From NCBI GenBank assembly GCA_002792755.1, contig PFOY01000031.1, forward strand, positions 1 to 9,252: a DNA stretch of 9,252 bases. Direction: 5' to 3'. Within the stretch, counting starts at the first letter, position 1; every line of letters begins with the position of its first letter. This stretch comes from Candidatus Nomurabacteria bacterium CG_4_10_14_0_2_um_filter_30_12 (GTDB taxonomy: Bacteria; Patescibacteriota; Minisyncoccia; Phycocordibacterales; UBA9973). Below, piece by piece: positions 1 through 5,482 of this stretch. Below the pieces are notes generated by a model that worked only from the letters and a program-made list of their open reading frames with translations, was not told the DNA's origin and made no database searches. A program made the position numbers and the translations under genes.

Positions 1-488
<488 letters not shown>

Positions 489-493
489 GTTTA

Positions 494-524
494 CCCCCAC
501 ACCTTTTAAAAAAAAGTGTACGGG
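494..524 (-). other. Leader hairpin abutting the 16S 5' end
   Basis: As minus-strand RNA the arms 524-511 and 507-494 pair over 14 positions with one mismatch (521/497) and two G-U pairs, around a 3-nt loop. The 3' arm ends about 6 nt before the probable mature 16S 5' end, so the hairpin may take part in 5' processing or keep the leader apart from the rRNA. Its 3' arm also contains GTGTGGGGG (502-494), which could pair instead with the 5' arm of the larger upstream stem. Confidence 0.5.
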
Positions 525-629
525 TTTATATTAGAACGAAACAAAACAAAAAACAGCAATGTTTTTAATTTTTGTACTCAATCCTAACTCGAAAATTATT
601 ACTCAAAAAAACAAAACAAACTTGCACCT

Positions 630-647
630 GCCCCGCAGTGGTGGGGC
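630..647 (-). other. Small GC-rich leader hairpin
   Basis: GCCCC (630-634) and GGGGC (643-647) form a 5-bp GC stem around an 8-nt loop in a very AT-rich leader. It is short, but it is the most GC-rich spot outside the arms of the larger stem. No U-tract follows closely enough for a terminator. Its function is unknown. Confidence 0.35.
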
Positions 648-662
648 TCTTGTACTTTTCCA

Positions 663-732
663 CCCCCACACTTACTTTTATGATACACCATAAGGTACAT
701 TGTATTCAATATCACAAAAGTAAGTGTGGGGG
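663..732 (-). repeat. 17-bp perfect inverted repeat in the rRNA leader
   Basis: The arms 663-679 and 716-732 are perfectly complementary over 17 bp. After one mismatch (680/715) another 5 bp pair (681-685 with 710-714), leaving a loop of about 24 nt. In the minus-strand transcript this is a strong self-contained stem beginning CCCCCACAC and ending GTGTGGGGG. Placed between boxA and 16S, it is a natural candidate for a processing stem (RNase III type) or another leader structure. In many bacteria the processing stem is instead formed between leader and 16S trailer, which is outside this window. Confidence 0.8.
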
Positions 733-739
733 CTATTCA

Positions 740-753
740 ATTGTCAAAGACTA
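740..753 (-). promoter_or_regulatory. boxA-like rRNA antitermination site
   Basis: The minus strand reads TAGTCTTTGACAAT, very close to the E. coli rrn boxA TGCTCTTTAACAAT, and sits about 40-50 nt after the predicted start, between the promoter and the first large stem. BoxA is bound by NusB and NusE (ribosomal protein S10) to make RNA polymerase resist termination in rRNA operons. The assignment rests on motif similarity and position; no boxB was recognised. Confidence 0.6.
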
Positions 754-756
754 CTG

Positions 757-790
757 AAATAAAAACGCCATATCTAAAAAAGATAGACGC
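757..790 (-). terminator. Promoter-proximal terminator-like hairpin of the rRNA leader
   Basis: In minus-strand RNA, GCGUCUAUCU (790-781) pairs with AGAUA and GGCGU (775-765, one bulged U) around a 5-U loop, giving 10 pairs that include two G-U. It is followed at once by UUUUUAUUU (765-757). This has the form of an intrinsic terminator but begins only a few nucleotides after the predicted rRNA start and lies just before the boxA-like site. It could be an attenuator overridden by antitermination, or simply a 5'-protective hairpin. The stem is moderate in strength, so termination is uncertain. Confidence 0.4.
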
Positions 791-799
791 CTAGAAAAG

Positions 800-828
800 A
801 GTATATACGAAGCAAAGCCTAGTGTCAA
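800..828 (-). promoter_or_regulatory. rRNA operon promoter (TTGACA, 17 bp, TATACT)
   Basis: On the minus strand the -35 TTGACA (828-823) is perfect. The spacer is 17 bp (822-806) and the -10 is TATACT (805-800, five of six to consensus). The predicted start is near 793, about 305 nt before 16S. An AT-rich stretch (TTAAATTT, 840-833) lies directly upstream and could act as a short UP-like element. This is the best sigma-70-type promoter in the window, as expected for a stable-RNA operon. Confidence 0.88.
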
Positions 829-839
829 GCAGAAATTTA

Positions 840-876
840 ATCAAAAACACCCTTTATTTAGAAGGATGTTTTTGAT
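840..876 (-). terminator. Intrinsic terminator after the surface-protein gene
   Basis: The arms 876-862 and 854-840 pair over 15 positions in minus-strand RNA, with a single G-U pair (850/866) and a 7-nt loop (855-861). The 3' arm is U-rich (GUUUUUGAU) and is followed by UUAAAUUU. It lies about 40 nt beyond the stop codon at 918 and 11 nt before the -35 of the rRNA promoter, so it insulates rRNA transcription from the upstream gene. The U-tract is partly inside the stem, so efficiency cannot be judged by eye. Confidence 0.75.
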
Positions 877-917
877 AACTCAAAACATTTAATTATAAAT
901 CAAAAAGTCGAGTTTTA

Positions 918-3401
918 TTATTGTGCTATAGCTTTTAAAGCTTTACGAGAAATAGGTCCAAATACTCCATCTATTTCTAAATTCTTACTTGCTTGAAATT
1001 TCTTAAAAGCAGCTAATGTAGCAGAACCAAAATAATTTGTTTCCTTACCATCTTTTACTCCTTCAACTTTAAAACCTTTTTTGTTAAGCATCTTTTGAAG
1101 ACATTTAACTCCTTCATTTTTCATTCCTTTTTTCAAAGTCATAGTAAATTCTCCACAAATTAATCCTTGTGAATTATCTACACTTGTATCTAATTTTGCT
1201 TCAGATTTTTTCTGGTCACTAGAATCATCAAGAGCACCTAAAATATTTGCTGATTGTAATTTTAGAGCAGAATTTAATGAAACAGAGTTTGTATCTTTAA
1301 CTACTGGAGCAGTGATTGTGAATGAACGAGAATCATTTTCTATTGCTCCAGTATCAGTATTTGATACTACACCAAAAATAGCTACAGTCATTTTATAACT
1401 ACCAGATTTAACATTACTTGGAATAATAACAATCTCATTTCCATCATTAGCAGTATGTTTTGTGACTAAATCAATATATTCTGTAACTCCATGTAAACTA
1501 ATCCAAATATTATTTCCTTCTTTGTAAGGATTAGTCTTCCAACTTACTCTGACTTGTTGCCCAGCGACATAACTCTCTCCCCCATTTGGTGAAAGAACGG
1601 TAATAGATGAGCCAACAATATTAAATACGTTACCATATACAATTCCTAAGGAATCAGTTCGTAAAGCACCTGGAGCATCAAAATTCCAACCTGCTATTCC
1701 AATACGAGCATAATTATTAATATTAGAAGGAATATCAGCTTTTATAGATAAAATCTTAGAAGTATTAGCAGGAATTGATAATTCATGATTATTTAAATAA
1801 ATCCATACATAATTATAACTTCCGTTATAAACAAAATTAGAAGAAGTAGCTCCGATTTGTACATTACCATCATAAATTTTTAAGTTACTAAAAACTAGAG
1901 AATTACTCATACCAGGAGTAGCTATTTGAATCCCACTTAAATTATTTAAGTCTTGCGAACCTGCAATAATTTTTATTTTAGTAAAAGTTACATCATTTTG
2001 ACCAGCAGTAATAGTTTGCTCAAGAGGAGTTGAAGGATCAAGCATTACACTAAAAGTCGGAATAGAAACTACTCCACCCACATTCACACTCAAACTAGTA
2101 TTCGCACTTCCACCTTTATCATTAGTAACTGTAAATTTAGGAGAATATATTCCTGATTTTGAGTAGCTATGAGTAAATGTTGCTGTTTGATAAGTATTAT
2201 CATATCGAGGCATTGCTGTTGGTGCTGGATACATTCCTTCATCTCCCCAAACCACAGAATATGAGAGATTCCCATTGCTTGGATCCGAAGCTGTAACTGT
2301 CCAAGTACCTGTCTGATTTACATTTAATGTTTGTGGACCAGAGACGCCGGAGATGACGGGACCACTGGTGGTGGAAGAATTGATAGTAAATAAATTATCA
2401 GAAAAATCACGTGCGAGTTCGCCATACAGAGCTTCATTCACATACATACGAAGTTCATATTGTCCGTTTATAATATTAGGGTCAGATAGAGCAACTGTTT
2501 CTAATCCATCGTTTTTGATACCGTCAATAGAATCTACTAAAGGTAGAGCAGTAGACACTGGATTATAAATTTCTATATATACTTTGGCATTACTACTAAT
2601 ATTTGAAGTTTTCCATCTTACTGTAATCTGCTGCCCAGCAGTATATACTTCTCCTCCATTCGGTGAAAGAACAGTGATGGAAGGAATTGAAACACTCTTT
2701 ACAACAATTATTGGAATAAAAATTTCTTTTGGAACAGCACCTTTTCTTTCTTCAATATTACGTGGATCATTCTGGGTCATTTTAATATAATAATTTCCAA
2801 CCGGTATTGTACTAAAATCAAAATTAACTTCAAATGATACTGGTCCAGAAGTATATGAATCTGAGGTTGCTTGACCATATCCAGGTCCATAAGAAGTTTT
2901 TTGTTTATTTGCATCGAGAATAGAAATAGGCAAATTACCTTCAAAGAAATATCCGCCTTTTAATTGACCAACAGCTTTCATTTTGCCTGAAACTTTTTGA
3001 TTAGGTAATATAGAAAAAGAAATTAAATCAGAATTTGAAATATATCCATCACAACTCAAAGCTTTTATTTTTGCTTTCGTAACTGGTCCGACATATCCTG
3101 TAGGACTAATATTATTAGCTTTCTGAAAACTTTTTACTGCTTTTCGTGTAAGCAATCCAAAATAACCAGTTTGTTCAGAATTTAGATACCCATTAGATTG
3201 CAAAAAATCTTGAAGTGTTGAAACTTCTTTATTTGTATTAAGATCTCGTGCTTTATATCTAATATTACTATTTTCTAAAATCATACAACTTGATGTTGTA
3301 GGATTAGGATCAACATCCCCTACTTGAGCAAAAGAAAATGCTGGTGATAAAAGAAAACCTAAAACAAAAACCATAAACAAACTTAAAATATATTTTTTCA
3401 T
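918..3401 (-). CDS. Secreted multi-domain surface protein with peptidoglycan-binding domains at both ends
   Basis: The 827-residue product has a clear Sec signal peptide (MKKYILSLF..., hydrophobic to about 22, likely cleavage after SFA-25). A peptidoglycan-binding-1-type repeat follows (about 39-116, with LQDFLQSNGYL, GYFGLLTRKAVKSFQ and GYVGPVTKAKIKAL). Next come a beta-rich segment (125-235), an Ig-like module starting ITVLSPNGGE (241-340), a PKD-like domain (347-442), another beta-sandwich-like segment (446-596), and a second copy of the ITVLSPNGGE module (600-697). After a low-complexity linker a second peptidoglycan-binding domain closes the protein (749-827, with CLQKMLNKKGF, NYFGSATLAAFKKFQ and GVFGPISRKALKAI). 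No catalytic domain is visible, so it is probably a wall-bound structural or adhesive protein. It is preceded by a candidate phase-variable promoter and followed by a terminator, suggesting its own transcript. The start is set by the signal peptide; no convincing Shine-Dalgarno is present. Domain names are by eye; the exact function is unknown. Confidence 0.9.
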   Translation of the reverse strand: MKKYILSLFMVFVLGFLLSPAFSFAQVGDVDPNPTTSSCMILENSNIRYKARDLNTNKEVSTLQDFLQSNGYLNSEQTGYFGLLTRKAVKSFQKANNISPTGYVGPVTKAKIKALSCDGYISNSDLISFSILPNQKVSGKMKAVGQLKGGYFFEGNLPISILDANKQKTSYGPGYGQATSDSYTSGPVSFEVNFDFSTIPVGNYYIKMTQNDPRNIEERKGAVPKEIFIPIIVVKSVSIPSITVLSPNGGEVYTAGQQITVRWKTSNISSNAKVYIEIYNPVSTALPLVDSIDGIKNDGLETVALSDPNIINGQYELRMYVNEALYGELARDFSDNLFTINSSTTSGPVISGVSGPQTLNVNQTGTWTVTASDPSNGNLSYSVVWGDEGMYPAPTAMPRYDNTYQTATFTHSYSKSGIYSPKFTVTNDKGGSANTSLSVNVGGVVSIPTFSVMLDPSTPLEQTITAGQNDVTFTKIKIIAGSQDLNNLSGIQIATPGMSNSLVFSNLKIYDGNVQIGATSSNFVYNGSYNYVWIYLNNHELSIPANTSKILSIKADIPSNINNYARIGIAGWNFDAPGALRTDSLGIVYGNVFNIVGSSITVLSPNGGESYVAGQQVRVSWKTNPYKEGNNIWISLHGVTEYIDLVTKHTANDGNEIVIIPSNVKSGSYKMTVAIFGVVSNTDTGAIENDSRSFTITAPVVKDTNSVSLNSALKLQSANILGALDDSSDQKKSEAKLDTSVDNSQGLICGEFTMTLKKGMKNEGVKCLQKMLNKKGFKVEGVKDGKETNYFGSATLAAFKKFQASKNLEIDGVFGPISRKALKAIAQ

Positions 3402-3407
3402 AATTTC

Positions 3408-3420
3408 CCGCCATAAGCGG
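3408..3420. repeat. Short palindrome CCGC-5-GCGG before the surface-protein start
   Basis: CCGC (3408-3411) and GCGG (3417-3420) flank the 5-nt loop CATAA, ending 6 bp before the start codon of the surface-protein gene (minus strand). A matching element with loop CTATA occurs at 7277-7291. Such short GC palindromes stand out in AT-rich sequence. In mRNA this one could fold over the ribosome-binding region of the gene. It may be a small dispersed repeat; two copies are not enough to prove it. Confidence 0.4.
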
Positions 3421-3514
3421 ACAAGTTAATAATTTATAATAAAAAACATTAAAATTCGGCCTTATAATACATAATAATAGATGAACACTAAATTACACAA
3501 TAAAAAACACTACA

Positions 3515-3542
3515 AGTATACCCCCCCCTACAGAAATATCAA
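3515..3542 (-). promoter_or_regulatory. Candidate promoter with a G8 tract in the spacer (TTGATA, 16 bp, TATACT)
   Basis: On the minus strand the -35 TTGATA (3542-3537) is five of six to consensus. The -10 TATACT (3520-3515) is the same hexamer as in the rRNA promoter. The spacer is 16 bp, of which the 8 bp next to the -10 are all G (3528-3521). The start would fall near 3508-3511, giving a 5' UTR of about 107 nt before the surface-protein gene at 3401. One extra G would give the optimal 17-bp spacing, so length changes in the tract should change promoter strength. Phase variation is inferred from this layout. Confidence 0.65.
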
Positions 3543-3547
3543 GATAG

Positions 3548-3556
3548 TTATCCACA
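3548..3556 (+). promoter_or_regulatory. Perfect DnaA box TTATCCACA
   Basis: The 9-mer matches the DnaA-box consensus TTATNCACA exactly and lies 5 bp upstream of the -35 of the surface-protein promoter, 11 bp past the stop codon of the small coiled-coil gene. DnaA bound here could regulate the promoter. Only one box was found and no AT-rich unwinding element or second box is nearby, so an origin is not supported. A chance match in 9 kb is possible. Confidence 0.35.
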
Positions 3557-3567
3557 ATTAAAACTAA

Positions 3568-3882
3568 TTAGATTTTTGACTCTATTTTTTGGACTCTTCT
3601 TACCAAAGAAAGAAATTCATCATAATCAACTTTTTTCTTTAATTCTTTTTTCACAATTTGCATATCTTCTTTAAGAATTGTAGTATCTTCCATTAAAGTA
3701 CCTATCATTTCTGTATGTGAATCTAAGGTTTTTGTAATATTATCAATTTTTCTATTTACAACTATAAAACCCTCTTTAATTCCTTTTAAATGTTCATTTA
3801 TAGTTTCATTAAGTGCACCTAAATATCTCTTCATTTCTGAAGTTGTGTAAACAGTCTTTTCTTTTTTAACTACTTTTTTCAT
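3568..3882 (-). CDS. Small coiled-coil protein of unknown function
   Basis: The 104-residue product is highly charged and predicted by eye to be mostly helical. A lysine-rich start (MKKVVKKEK) is followed by YTTSEMKRYLGALNE, then a long stretch (about 22-85) with hydrophobic residues at coiled-coil spacing (INEHLKGI, VNRKIDNITKTLDSH, MIGTLMEDTTILKEDM, IVKKELKKKV). It ends in VDYDEFLSLVRRVQKIESKI. There is no signal peptide or membrane segment, so it is probably cytoplasmic and oligomeric. It lies 55 bp after the DHS-like gene in the same direction and may share its transcript. Short coiled-coil proteins of this kind are common in Patescibacteria (general impression). No Shine-Dalgarno precedes the ATG; a TATTAT sequence lies about 8 nt upstream of it and could be a -10. 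I do not recognise a named family. Confidence 0.75.
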   Translation of the reverse strand: MKKVVKKEKTVYTTSEMKRYLGALNETINEHLKGIKEGFIVVNRKIDNITKTLDSHTEMIGTLMEDTTILKEDMQIVKKELKKKVDYDEFLSLVRRVQKIESKI

Positions 3883-3937
3883 ATTTTATAATAATATACT
3901 ATTTTACTTGCAAAGTATATCTATTTAAAATTATTTT

Positions 3938-5050
3938 TTATTTACCTAAAATGATAGCAGCTATATCTGGAAAATGCTCTGTATAATCACCAAATATTTG
4001 TTCTCCAAAAGCATCAACTTCAAATTTCTCCCACGTTATTTTTTCTTTAAAACCAGCTCCTGAGTATGAACCAAAACTCATTGGTGAAGAATGAATCTCA
4101 ATAAACCCTGCCCATGAACGTACTATCTTTTCTTGCACTTCCTCTGTCTCAAAAGCTAAGAAATCTTTTTTAATATGAGGAACTACACAAATAGGAAAAT
4201 CCGCAGCTATACCTCCACCCAATTGCAAGAATGCTAAACCTTTTTCTTTTGTATTATCCATATACCATTCTGCTAATCGATGCATATAACGAAATGAATG
4301 ATGAACTATTTCTAAACTAATAGGTTTCTCTAATTTATATTTAGATAATATAGGATGATCACCATCATAAGATGCTTGAGTAAAAATATTTCCCATTGTT
4401 GAATCTTCTACTCCAGGAACAAAAACTGGAATTTTATTTAAATATGCTTGATACAACCAACAATCAAGAGGATCAGCAGTCGGATCAAAAGTTATAAGTT
4501 TTCTTTCAAAAAGTTGGAAAAAATATTCATGCCACAAAAGAGGTTTATTATTTTCTTCAGCTTCACGCCATAATTTTTCTAATTCTGGTAAAACTACTCT
4601 AACCGATTCATCTTCTGGCAAAAATGTATCTGTAATCCTTCGAAGTCCTGCTCTGGCTAATTCTTTTTCTTCTTGCCTAGTTAATTCAACATAGTCTGGT
4701 ATATAAGCATAATGACTATTTGCTACAAGTCTATATAAACTTTCTTCCAAGTTAGCACCTGTCACAGAAATAGCTGCAATCTTCCCCGCTCTTATAAGTT
4801 CAGATATCATAATACCTTGTTGAAAAGAAGAGCCTGCTCCTGACATAGTTAAAAATATCTTACCTCCATTGTCAGTGTGTTTTTTAAGCCAAAGACCTGC
4901 GTTTACAGTTTTACCTCCATTACAATGCCTTTTTGTGTTAACAAGCCAATTAGTAATAGGTGTTTTAGGATCAGGTTTATAATCCCTTTCTCCCATAAAA
5001 ATTTTCCCCTGAAGTTCTTTACTTAAAGATGATATTTTTTGTTGTGACAT
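3938..5050 (-). CDS. Deoxyhypusine synthase-family protein (polyamine aminobutyl transfer)
   Basis: The 370-residue product has the length and layout of the deoxyhypusine synthase family (human enzyme about 369). Family landmarks are the NAD-site region ISVTGANLEESL (94-105, like TTAGGVEED), VEDSTMGN (214-221), LGGG (277-280), and GSYSGAGFKEKITWEKF (327-343). In the last, Lys342 aligns with the human catalytic Lys329, Trp340 with Trp327 and Glu336 with Glu323. By hand alignment several spermidine-site residues differ: human His288 falls at Asp284, Asn292 at Cys288, Asp316 at Tyr329 and Asp243 at Asn221. The family moves an aminobutyl group from spermidine through an enzyme-lysine intermediate. 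Bacteria lack eIF5A, so true hypusination is unlikely; bacterial relatives are thought to act in polyamine synthesis such as homospermidine. No polyamine genes are adjacent. A perfect TATAAT 7 nt before the ATG suggests a leaderless mRNA. It diverges from secG. Confidence 0.88.
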   Translation of the reverse strand: MSQQKISSLSKELQGKIFMGERDYKPDPKTPITNWLVNTKRHCNGGKTVNAGLWLKKHTDNGGKIFLTMSGAGSSFQQGIMISELIRAGKIAAISVTGANLEESLYRLVANSHYAYIPDYVELTRQEEKELARAGLRRITDTFLPEDESVRVVLPELEKLWREAEENNKPLLWHEYFFQLFERKLITFDPTADPLDCWLYQAYLNKIPVFVPGVEDSTMGNIFTQASYDGDHPILSKYKLEKPISLEIVHHSFRYMHRLAEWYMDNTKEKGLAFLQLGGGIAADFPICVVPHIKKDFLAFETEEVQEKIVRSWAGFIEIHSSPMSFGSYSGAGFKEKITWEKFEVDAFGEQIFGDYTEHFPDIAAIILGK

Positions 5051-5057
5051 AATTTAT

Positions 5058-5087
5058 ATTATACAAAATTAAAGATAAAAAATACAA
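5058..5087 (-). promoter_or_regulatory. Candidate leaderless promoter of the DHS-like gene
   Basis: On the minus strand a perfect -10 TATAAT (5063-5058) sits 7 nt before the ATG at 5050, with TTGTAT (5087-5082) 18 bp upstream as -35. Transcription would start at or within a base or two of the start codon, so the mRNA would have little or no 5' UTR. This fits the lack of any Shine-Dalgarno sequence. The -35 lies inside the inverted repeat shared with the opposite promoter. Confidence 0.65.
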
Positions 5088-5167
5088 CCCCCTATATCCC
5101 CCTTATCATGGGGACTTCAATTACGGTTCTTCCTCTGACAATGGAAAATTAGGAGGGGTTGTATTTT
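5079..5167. repeat. 13-bp inverted repeat spanning the divergent intergenic region
   Basis: AAAATACAACCCC (5079-5091) and GGGGTTGTATTTT (5155-5167) are perfect inverted copies separated by 63 bp. Each copy places TTGTAT at the -35 position of a candidate promoter, one towards the DHS-like gene and one towards secG. A smaller hairpin, TCCCC (5097-5101) with GGGGA (5110-5114), lies between them. The arms may bind one regulator at both promoters, or may be the product of a duplication of a promoter segment. Confidence 0.7.
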
Positions 5168-5187
5168 AGTTCAAATTATGCAATACT
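5159..5187 (+). promoter_or_regulatory. Candidate promoter of secG
   Basis: TTGTAT (5159-5164), a 17-bp spacer and AATACT (5182-5187) lie on the plus strand, with TGC directly before the -10 giving an extended -10 form (TGCAATACT). The -10 ends 6 bp before the ATG at 5194, so the transcript would be almost leaderless, mirroring the opposite promoter. The hexamers are only moderate matches. Confidence 0.45.
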
Positions 5188-5193
5188 GTTTTC

Positions 5194-5433
5194 ATGGAAT
5201 TAGTGGCTACAATATTACCTTATGCGCAAATTATACTTTCTGTAATATTAGTTACAGCAATCCTACTGCAACAATCTGCAGCAGGTCTTGGTGGTGCGCT
5301 AGGAGGAAGTGATGCTGATGCCTTTCATCACACACGTCGTGGTTTTGAATATTTTCTTTTTATATTATCTATCGTTTGTGCGATTCTTTTTACCTTATCT
5401 GCACTACTCGCAATAATGATAAAGACTGTGTAA
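5194..5433 (+). CDS. secG: Preprotein translocase subunit SecG
   Basis: The 79-residue product has the two-helix SecG layout. Helix one (about 9-26, YAQIILSVILVTAILLQQ) is followed by the conserved loop with GLGGALGG (31-38) and SDADAFHHTRRGFE, then helix two (about 51-76). SecG is the small subunit of the SecYEG channel in the cytoplasmic membrane and helps SecA-driven export. Its length and the glycine-rich loop are typical of the family. The ATG at 5194 lacks a Shine-Dalgarno, but nothing upstream in frame is better. It is followed after 49 bp by a solute-binding protein and then RNase J in the same direction, so a shared transcript is possible, interrupted by a palindrome at 5457-5474. 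Confidence 0.95.
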   Translation: MELVATILPYAQIILSVILVTAILLQQSAAGLGGALGGSDADAFHHTRRGFEYFLFILSIVCAILFTLSALLAIMIKTV

Positions 5434-5456
5434 CTCTTCTAGGTTTACTCTAAGGT

Positions 5457-5474
5457 AAATTTAACGTTAAATTT
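5457..5474. promoter_or_regulatory. 18-bp perfect palindrome upstream of the solute-binding protein
   Basis: AAATTTAAC followed by GTTAAATTT is an exact 18-bp dyad ending 8 bp before the ATG at 5483. The form suits a dimeric DNA-binding regulator, which would sit over the start region of the gene. It could also fold as an AT-only hairpin followed by UU, acting as a weak terminator for secG. Neither role is shown; AT-rich sequence makes chance dyads more likely. Confidence 0.5.
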
Positions 5475-5482
5475 TTAGTCTT

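Larger units (their letters stand above)
489..793 (-). other. 16S rRNA leader region
   Basis: This roughly 305-nt stretch between the predicted rRNA start (about 793) and the 16S 5' end holds no credible gene. It is the transcribed leader of the rRNA operon. In transcription order it contains a promoter-proximal hairpin with a U-tract (757-790), a boxA-like element (740-753), a long stem-loop (663-732), a short GC-rich hairpin (630-647), two TTTGTTTTGTTT-type T-rich segments (about 609-620 and 540-551), and a hairpin abutting the 16S 5' end (494-524). Leaders of bacterial rRNA operons carry antitermination and RNase-processing signals, which matches this layout. The exact roles of the stems are inferred. 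Confidence 0.75.

Noticed and set aside
572..757. 61-codon plus-strand open frame in the rRNA leader region
   Set aside because: It is antisense to the rRNA leader, crosses the inverted repeat and boxA-like site, has no start context and no protein-like composition.
489..793. A tRNA, CRISPR array or small-RNA gene in the non-coding stretch before 16S
   Set aside because: There is no cloverleaf or regularly spaced direct repeat; the structure is explained by a promoter followed by an rRNA leader.
2090..2790. Open frames on both strands inside the surface-protein gene (2090-2275 minus, 2353-2568 and 2584-2790 plus)
   Set aside because: They lie fully within the 827-codon gene, whose signal peptide and recognisable domains show it is the real frame.
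3541..3567. Replication origin near the DnaA box
   Set aside because: Only a single box is present, without neighbouring boxes, an unwinding element or dnaA/dnaN genes.
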